NCBI RefSeq assembly: GCF_000801105.2
Contig: NC_079511.1
Location: forward strand, 10,160,784 to 10,224,783
Length of the DNA: 64,000 nt
Source: Raphanus sativus
Lineage: Eukaryota; Streptophyta; Magnoliopsida; Brassicales; Brassicaceae
Reading direction: 5' to 3'
Numbering within the stretch: position 1 is the first letter of the stretch; each line of letters begins with the position of its first letter. The notes beneath the pieces were generated by a model. It searched no databases. It saw only the letters and a program-made list of their open reading frames with translations, and was not told the origin of the DNA. Made by a program: the position numbers and the translations under genes. Positions 56,717 through 64,000 of the stretch are shown here, piece after piece.

Positions 56717-58798
56717 TTCTCCTCTTCTCCTTCTTCAGCTCTCTTGCGCCTCTCTCTCTAGTGGCCAAGGGTTTTTGCACGAAGCTTTTACAGACAAACG
56801 ACGTCGTCTTCAGAAAGATTTTTTAAAATGGTTATTTTGGGCTTTTCGGCCCTTTGGGCCTTTTAAATTGATCATTTTGAATATAGCGTGACGCGGATTC
56901 AGACACTGTGATTTCTAGAGCTATATATTGACCATTTCATGGACTCGACCAAAAACTACATAAGCTTGTTTTATAGAAATGGAATTGGTAGCCAGTAAAG
57001 TTACTTAACTCTTAATCCTAATAAACAAATATATAGATTAAGAGTCCTGAGTTTCCTGTTTCTCAAAAAAAAAAACTCCTGAATTTCCACAAGTATATGA
57101 AAATTAAATCATCACCCAAATGATGTAAGACAAATGATGTCATGTTCATAATGTGTGAGTCAAAGTCTCAAAGACTGTGGGGATTGTAACAAGTGTTGGA
57201 TACGACTTTTTTCCTCAATCGATGGGGCATTACAATTTCTTTTCGTATCGTTTTAAACCATATATACTCCTTACAGTTAAATTGTATTATTAAAGTATAT
57301 CTTTTGATGCATGATGCGATGCAACTAAATCATTAATCATTCGTCTCAACAAGTTACTGGAGTATTGATAAATCGCATCCACAAGTTGCCTTGCACCACT
57401 AAATATAGGAGAAGATATTACCGAATAGGTAAAAGGGACGTTTACCAAAATTTCAACCTAATCCGCCCCATTTTGCCAAAAAAAAATTTGTTTTTTTAAT
57501 CACAATCAACTCTGTAAATTTAAAATATTCTATCAAATAAGTTTTGTGGTCTATGAAAGGTGCATGTATGTCCTTTGACACTGCACTTCCTGTAAGTAAG
57601 TCTATTTGTATAATTTTTCTTAACTTAGAGAGAAGTTTGTGAAGTTTATGTAAATAATCTTATTAACATGTTCTGTTTTCTTATTTTTTATATGTTTAAA
57701 TTATGGCTTTCCAATAGTTGATTAATCTATTAAGTTATAACTTATAACCAACCGTCAATTTGCAAATAAGCTCATGATCAGTTCTATGACGATGTTGACT
57801 ACAAGCCAGCCAATCTGCTTATTACCATGTGTTTCAACCACACGGATATTGATACTCTTGTTAAGTCTTGATTTAAAGCCTAAAGTTACATCTTGCTGAA
57901 AAACACTATATATTTCGATGCAAGAAGATCTTTGGAGGATTTACAATGACAAAAGCAATCGCGATGGAATAGGAAAAAAATGTAAAATGCATGCATCTCC
58001 TGCGTTGGTTGATATATATGTGTAAAGTAGAGATTGAATCATATACTATATACATTTTTGATTTCGGAGGTGGGCTCCAATTTGTTCAATATATATTCAT
58101 GTTTCAATTATTCCGTAATAGTAGTGTATGTCGGGAATGCATCTTGCGTGATACACCGAAATAATATCAATCCTAAGAGGCAACTTTAGTCCAAGTGCAA
58201 TAATTGTTACGTACTTCATATATTTTTCCGTTGCAGATACTATATAGTTTTCATATCATGTTTGCAAGATAATTGCAAATCCAGACAACCAACCAAAAGA
58301 CTTTTGTCCGGAAGTAAAACACAAGTCTGTCCCCAGTTTTCATAGGTATAAGCTCAGAGCTGATTAACTGACAGAAACAAAAAAAACATTCTTAAAAGTG
58401 TCTATAATAGTTAAGTCGGATTTATTTGGTTTCATCAACGGATGCTTTGCAACTTTTTTCTTTGAAGTCGCCTTATATTACATAAATTGACCCTCTAGAA
58501 CTAGTAACTTCGATAACCAAAAATTTCAATAAACCACTTGCTTTTATATTTCCACAAACAATTAAGAAAGTAAGAAAATATGAAGATGACCCGATGAGCA
58601 AAAGGAAAAACCTATGAAATTACAGGCTACAGCCTCGTTGTCCGCCAGGAAATATTTAAGAGGGTCACATCAATTAGAGGGACACCTCCAAGTTTAAATA
58701 ATTATCGTTACACCTAATGACACTTAACTAATGCTCACTTCATCAAGAAATAATCTAACGTGTGTTTGCTAATCCTCGGAACATAATATTCACCAGCC
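56717..58798. other. 2-kb region upstream of HIPP22, no gene
   Basis: A promoter-like stretch next to 56717, then AT-rich DNA with one weak micro-insertion. No coding sequence is recognised. Confidence 0.5.
57043..57088 (+). mobile_element. probable tail-only micro-insertion, diverged repeats
   Basis: AGTCCTGAGTTTCC (57043-57056) and ACTCCTGAATTTCC (57075-57088) match at 12 of 14 positions around TGTTTCTC plus an A-run. Confidence 0.4.
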
Positions 58799-58808
58799 TA
58801 TATATATA
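58799..58808 (+). promoter_or_regulatory. TATA box of HIPP22
   Basis: TATATATATA at 58799-58808, about 33 bases before the long CT tract. Transcription would start just before or within the tract. Confidence 0.55.
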
Positions 58809-58839
58809 GACACTGCTCCCATACTATCCACTACGAGTT

Positions 58840-59054
<215 letters not shown>

Positions 59055-59068
59055 GTGCGTCTGTAATC

Positions 59069-59981
59069 ATGGGAGCTATAAATTTTCTCTCTGACTATAT
59101 ATCTGATCATTTCTACGTTTCAATAAGAAAAAGGAAGAAGCGTAAAATCATGCAGGTATAATAATTCCTAAACGACTCGCGCGTTTATCTATTACTTCCT
59201 CGTTAACTAATTGTTTAGCCTAGAAAAACAGTTCCAAAAAAAAAACTAATTGTTTAGCCTTTTTATCGAGCAGACAGTGAATATAAAGGTGAAGATAGAC
59301 TGTGACGGATGCGAACGCAAAATCAAGAACGCAGTTTCCTCCATGAAAGGTTTATCTCTAAGCTCCTCCATTAGTCAAACACGACCCAACTTTTTCATAT
59401 AGGAGATTTTCTACGTTATAGTTTGTTTTTTGTTTTTTTCTTACGTTATAGTTTGTATTGCTTATGACATCAATTAATTGTGAGCTACAAGTAAATTATC
59501 GTTGACACGAAATTTCGCTTATACCACATACAAGAAGGTTCCGAACTTTGACTCTCTAGCGAAATAATAGCCACGTTTTATGTAATTTAAAGGCCCATAA
59601 TCGGAATAGTACAACTCCCTTTCCAAATCAGCCAAACACGGCCTTACTAATTACATACTGATCATCACTTTTTTTTATTTTGAAGGAGCAAAATCTGTGG
59701 AAGTGAATAGAAAGATGCACAAAGTGACGGTAAGTGGTTACGTGGATCCTAAGAAAGTGTTGAAGAAAGTGCAGAGCACTGGGAAGAAGAAAGCTGAGCT
59801 ATGGCCGTACGTCCCATATACGATGGTGGCTTATCCATACGCAGCTGGAGCTTACGACAAAAGGGCCCCACCGGGATTTGTGAGGAAGTCGGAGCAAGCT
59901 CAGGCGCAACCAGGAGGTACAGACGATAAGCTCATGTCCCTTTTCAGCGACGAGAACCCTAACGCCTGCACCATCATGTGA
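59069..59981 (+). CDS. HIPP22: heavy-metal-associated isoprenylated plant protein
   Basis: Three exons, 59069-59155, 59274-59349 and 59686-59981, give 152 residues, the Arabidopsis HIPP22 length. After a short N-terminal segment (MGAINFLSDYISDHF, then a basic RKRKKRK run) comes one HMA fold with the metal site CDGC (KIDCDGCERKIKNAVSSMKG), then a linker and the C-terminal CTIM CaaX box for farnesylation. HIPPs bind metal ions such as Cd, Zn or Cu and attach to membranes through the lipid; several are stress-induced. The ATG follows a 213-bp CT tract. Both introns carry tail-like micro-insertions near their ends. HIPP20 is a near relative; gene order favours HIPP22. Confidence 0.94.
59205..59260 (+). 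mobile_element. tail-only micro-insertion in HIPP22 intron 1, 17-bp repeats
   Basis: AACTAATTGTTTAGCCT occurs at 59205-59221 and 59244-59260. The 22-base insert is AGAAAAACAGTTCC plus eight A. It sits 13 bases before exon 2. Confidence 0.6.
59412..59456 (-). mobile_element. T-rich micro-insertion in HIPP22 intron 2, 15-bp repeats
   Basis: TACGTTATAGTTTGT occurs at 59412-59426 and 59442-59456 around a 15-base T-rich insert with one G and one C. It is less typical than the others. Confidence 0.4.
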
Positions 59982-62113
59982 ATTGAATAAGTTCACCACG
60001 TGACGTTATAACTGGTGTAACGTCTTAGTTATAAAGTTGATGTTGGAACCTTTTTTTTGTTAGTGTATAGAATCAGAAGCAAAGAAACTTATAGACTAGT
60101 AGTTACCAATACCATATATAGATATGTATCAGTTTCATATTGTTATATTCATGTATACAGTTTTACTCGTATCTTAATGAATAATTCAGCTTGTTTACAT
60201 TGTGTTACGGCATGCAAGCAACTAAGATTAACTTTATATATATACGCCTTGAAAAATATCCTACTATAATAGGTGATTGGGATGAACCAAGCTGAAACAA
60301 AAACTAGTTGATATATATTATGTTCGGTTTACTTGGATTACTTGCATCCCAAAACTTATATACGTTTACATGAATCAGATTTGATATTTTACGCAAGAAC
60401 TGCGAAATGTTTTATTCGTTTGGTGTGAGAGAGTCATTCACGGTCATGACATCCTTATTTATCCAAAAGAGCTTCCGAGATTAATGGATAAGTATGGCGG
60501 TGAACAAATAATATAGACAAAAGTACAGATGTACAATATCAAAATATATGTAATAGTATCAAATTCATATCCTATAGAATGAAATAAGTATTTAAATACC
60601 TATCTATCTAAGACCAATGTTTGTTGTGTTCATCTGATGTACTAAGAACATTTCTAATGGTTAACTTCATTTATTTCTTCAAAATATGAAGTTTTTCAAA
60701 AATGAAGTAACATGTTTTCCAATAGTTTGCTTCATATTTTTCTTTCAAAAACAAATATTCTAAATATATTTTATCACCATTTTATAATTAATTATTAATA
60801 GGATTTTTTGTTTACTAATCTAACCTGGTTATTTTTTAGTAGTAATTATTATTTTTTATAAGTTAAACATTATATAAGATATAGTTATTACATATAAAAT
60901 AAATATAATAGAGAAATTTCTTATGACAACTTTTTAAATTTATTTTTACAAAAACAACTTTCAAAGATGAAAATGACCAAAATATGTTTCGTTAGAGGGT
61001 AAATATATACTTATACCTCTAAGGTTAATTATCTTAGATTTAGAGTTTGGAATTTATCTTACATTTAGAGTTTGGAATTAAGAGGTGAAGGTTCAGTGGT
61101 GAGATTTCAAACTTTTTTTTTAAAGTAAAAATGGTCTATTTTGGTAATTTTCTTTTTTGAGGATTATTTTGGAAACAAAACTTAAAGTTAGATATTTAAG
61201 AGAATTACCTTACATAATAAACAAAAGTACTAGATTGTATAAAGAAACACTCTATATATACATCTTTAAGTGATTAAATAAAACATTTCAAAACGAGAAA
61301 ATAAGATTTATTATTTTAAATTCTTCCAAATCGAACATGGAGTTCTCTGAAAATTAATATTCATGATTAATTGGGTGATATCAACACTTAAATTTATTTA
61401 AGTACAAAAATAATAAATTAAAATTAATGATTATTTTGTAAATAAAAAGTTCATCTTAAAATTGAAGAACTGAAAAATATTTTTAAAATTTTTAAGAAAT
61501 ACCGTTCAATTCTTTAGTTTTTTAAAATGAAAAGAAATAAAGTGTCATTAGAATAAAAAATGAAACAAAAAGTGGAAATGAATTATTATGGAAATCCTCT
61601 AATTAAATGAGTTTTGGGAGGCAGTGGTTGGTTGATAAAAAGTTGAAAGATTCTATGACACTGGAGAAATCTTTGGCAAGTAAAAAGCCAGACAACAAAC
61701 ATTTCTATCCCATATATGGCCTTCAATTGCACAACGGGGACACATGTAAGATCCTACGGTTGATATATATTTATTCTCGTGGGTCCTGTTGTATCTCTAC
61801 GTAATTAATGGGATTGTTCCTCGGTGGAATTAGATACGTCGCTAATGTTGTCTTCCGATAAGAAGATTATGTGTCAGTCAGTCAAATGTTTGGTTATACA
61901 ATTCGAAAGTAGATAATTCAATATGCTAGCGCTTATCTTCCTTTGTGGTCATTTTCTTGGAAGAATTTATTAAATTTTGGGACATAGCAAATTCTGCCGA
62001 CCACCAGTAAGGGGATAAGTCTTCTTGTGAATAAAACGATTTCATTAACTGTTTCTCCTTATAAGACTACGTGGTTGGTTAAGAAAAATATTAACTTATG
62101 CGATTAGTTAGTT
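59982..62113. other. AT-rich region downstream of HIPP22, no gene
   Basis: 3' UTR, then AT-rich DNA. A segment from about 60647 to 61600 has loosely inverted ends (AGAACATTTC... and AGAGGATTTCC on the other strand) and may be an old DNA element. It also contains repeated TTAGAGTTTGGAATT motifs near 61037 and 61060. Confidence 0.4.
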
Positions 62114-62127
62114 AAAACATTTTTCTT

Positions 62128-62450
62128 GTGGAAGCACCGTGGCCTAATGGTCAAGGTTTAAAGGCTTATACACTCAAGTCTGGGGTTCGAATCTCAGGCG
62201 ACGCAGTTTCTACACCAGGAGGTCTGGGTTTCAATTCCCGGAGAAGACGAATTATGCAGAATATTGGAGACAAATTTTACAAGGGATCTTCAGCATGGCG
62301 CAAGGAATACCGTCAGGAAAAGATCTCATAGGGCAGTTCATGGTGATGCAGTCAGACATGAATTCTCATAAGTCAGGTAGAATGGTCAGCTGTAATATCG
62401 TCTATGTAATATTTCTCTTTGTTTCTAATAGCATAATAAACCCGACAAAA
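62128..62450 (+). mobile_element. tRNA-derived SINE with perfect 14-bp target duplication
   Basis: About 320 bases with pol III-type internal promoter: A box in GTGGCCTAATGGTCAAGG (62139-62156) and B box GGTTCGAATCT (62184-62194). The tail ends AATAAACCCGAC plus A(n). The flanks AAAACATTTTTCTT at 62114-62127 and 62451-62464 are identical. It is not a functional tRNA, because the acceptor stem does not close. Confidence 0.88.
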
Positions 62451-62464
62451 AAAACATTTTTCTT

Positions 62465-63402
62465 AAATGTATATATACTTACTACAAAAGGTATTACAGT
62501 AGCCATTAAACAATGTTGTGTGATTGATATAAGTAAACCTTGTGAATGATGTCAGTCTAATATATTTATTTCCCGAATTGACAAAAATTAAACACATGTA
62601 AGTACCTGAATAAGTTATATAAAGTTCGATGTAGCATCAACACGTATGTTATTAACGAATAAATTACATCTGAGCAAAGAGCTTAATGCATTATCTTTTT
62701 GTTGTTGTCAACTACTAGAAGTCTGGAAGACTAGAACTAAAGATATACGCTCCAACTGAAATATGATAACACGATCAGATATGGCATTAAGTACAAATTG
62801 TCGGGTAATGACATGACTAGTTATTATTATTAACGGCCCCAACATTTTCTTGAATATTATGGCATGTGATTAGTTATGGATATATATGTAGACAGACAAA
62901 TGGACAGAAATCCACACATCAAACGCGTGGCCTATAAGATAGCTAGAGATCGAAGACTTGGAAACTGCGAGTTAACGTTTCGATAATGCCGATATGATAT
63001 TTCGACCAGGTGAGGCCCAGGGTTAAGGGGCTTATGTTATATTGCTGCAACGTGTACGGTGTTTGGGACATGAACGGCTAAATTATTCGACTTGAACACT
63101 AATCAAGGCGGGGAATACATATGAGTATTCACCGGACACAGATTATACAGTATTGAAATGTGCATGCCGTTTACATCAACAGTTATTACTATGTAATGAA
63201 AGGTTGGCTATCGTCTAACAAAATCATGTGATCAATACAGCAAAGAATATTAATATGATTTTTTGGGATTTATATTTTACGTTGGAGAAAAATATATTGG
63301 ACAACTGGAGGTGGCAGCTTCTAAATATAGACTGAATCTGTCATATATAGTTTTTATACATGAGTGATATTTTGTTTTTGTTATGTGTAGTTTACAAAAT
63401 TT
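62465..63402. other. intergenic, nothing recognised
   Basis: No gene, repeat or RNA that I can support. Confidence 0.5.
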
Positions 63403-63410
63403 TGTAGAAT

Positions 63411-63796
63411 TGCCTACAAAGTGGTGGGCTAGTGGTAGGACGGCTCTTGGCTAAGGGTGTAACTCCCAAGTTATGGGTTTGATTCTCTTCCCTTGCTGTT
63501 AACAACATTTTATTGTGAAGTCTGTCAATTGGGCTTTGGCCCAATTGGTTTACCTGGTAGTCAGAAATGTAGGTGGCATGTCTACCTTTGGCATTAGTCG
63601 GAATGCATTCTAAACTCGGGACATGTAGTGTGGTGGTCCAACTTGGATCTCATGGCCCGTTCGACCCGAGTCTGCTCGGAGCTCATGGTGTTCGTTGAAC
63701 CGTTGAACCGCGGGAGTTAGTCCACAATGTAGCACTTCGGTGCGTTCTTACCGGGGCTGACCGGACAGCCGATAGGGTTTATCAAAAAAAAAAAAA
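63411..63796 (+). mobile_element. second tRNA-derived SINE
   Basis: A-box-like GGGCTAGTGGTAGG (63426-63439) and B-box-like GGGTTTGATTCTC (63475-63487) lie at the start. The body is about 370 bases, with a self-complementary TTGGGCTTTGGCCCAA. The end is GGGTTTATC plus 13 A. TGTAGAAT flanks both sides (63403-63410 and 63797-63804). Confidence 0.75.
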
Positions 63797-63804
63797 TGTA
63801 GAAT

Positions 63805-64000
63805 ATGATTCCAGGTTTCTTGGGAAAATAAACAAGAAGATAGTTGCTACATATGCTTGTCAGGTGTTTTGTTTTTGTTATGCAGAAATGCAGAGTTTAC
63901 AGTTACAAAAGAGAAAGTGAAATATAACGTAATCAACATATTTATAGTTTTTAAATTCACACTAGATCAAGAAGAAAAATCTGTCGAAAAAGGTAACTAA
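63805..64000. other. right edge, nothing recognised
   Basis: AT-rich sequence without a supported feature. Confidence 0.5.

Noticed and set aside
62128..62210. Possible tRNA gene with A and B boxes
   Set aside because: No closing acceptor stem; poly(A) end and target duplication show a SINE.

Overview
The window is nuclear DNA from a crucifer (Brassicaceae), most likely a Brassica or Raphanus type genome. The evidence is GT-AG introns of 80 to 400 bases, protein sequences very close to Arabidopsis thaliana, AT-rich intergenic DNA, and Helitrons, SINEs, MITEs and Copia elements. From memory, the gene order matches A. thaliana chromosome 1 loci At1g22870 to At1g22990 almost one for one. I could not run an alignment.

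Layout. A SCYL2-type pseudokinase gene enters from the left edge with two apparent frameshifts (224-4035). A small internally deleted Copia element follows (4703-5581). Next come a SUN3-like nuclear-envelope gene (7340-9495), a SCOOP/STMP-like peptide precursor (9857-10192) and a tandem pair of dirigent genes (11848-12405 and 13710-14267, minus strand). From 14.4 to 23.2 kb lies transposon-rich DNA: a 2.7-kb Helitron with gene-like debris, a 221-bp Helitron, and a Helitron nested in two MITEs. Genes resume with an RRM protein (23216-24940), CSN5A (27364-29258, minus) and a TCP11-like protein (32325-36588). A 6.9-kb LTR retrotransposon with near-identical LTRs (39131-46041) is inserted in an apparent Helitron just upstream of the thiamin gene TH1 (46276-48598). 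Then follow a 2OG-Fe(II) oxygenase (49191-51106, minus), a PPR protein (52336-54591, minus), a cyclin-D1-binding-like protein (55389-56716, minus) and HIPP22 (59069-59981). The right end holds two SINEs and no gene.

The genes are independent housekeeping, development and defence genes with no operon-like logic: endomembrane trafficking, nuclear envelope, peptide signalling, cell-wall or phenolic chemistry, RNA binding, the COP9 signalosome, thiamin synthesis, organelle RNA processing and metal binding.

The most unusual signal is a recurring micro-structure. At 15 places a 10-25 base, A- or T-rich insert is bracketed by 11-18 bp direct repeats. The single-stranded sense end often reads GAC-A(n), like the ends of the longer SINE and LINE-like insertions here. 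I interpret these as ultra-short retroposition products, essentially a poly(A) tail plus target-site duplication.
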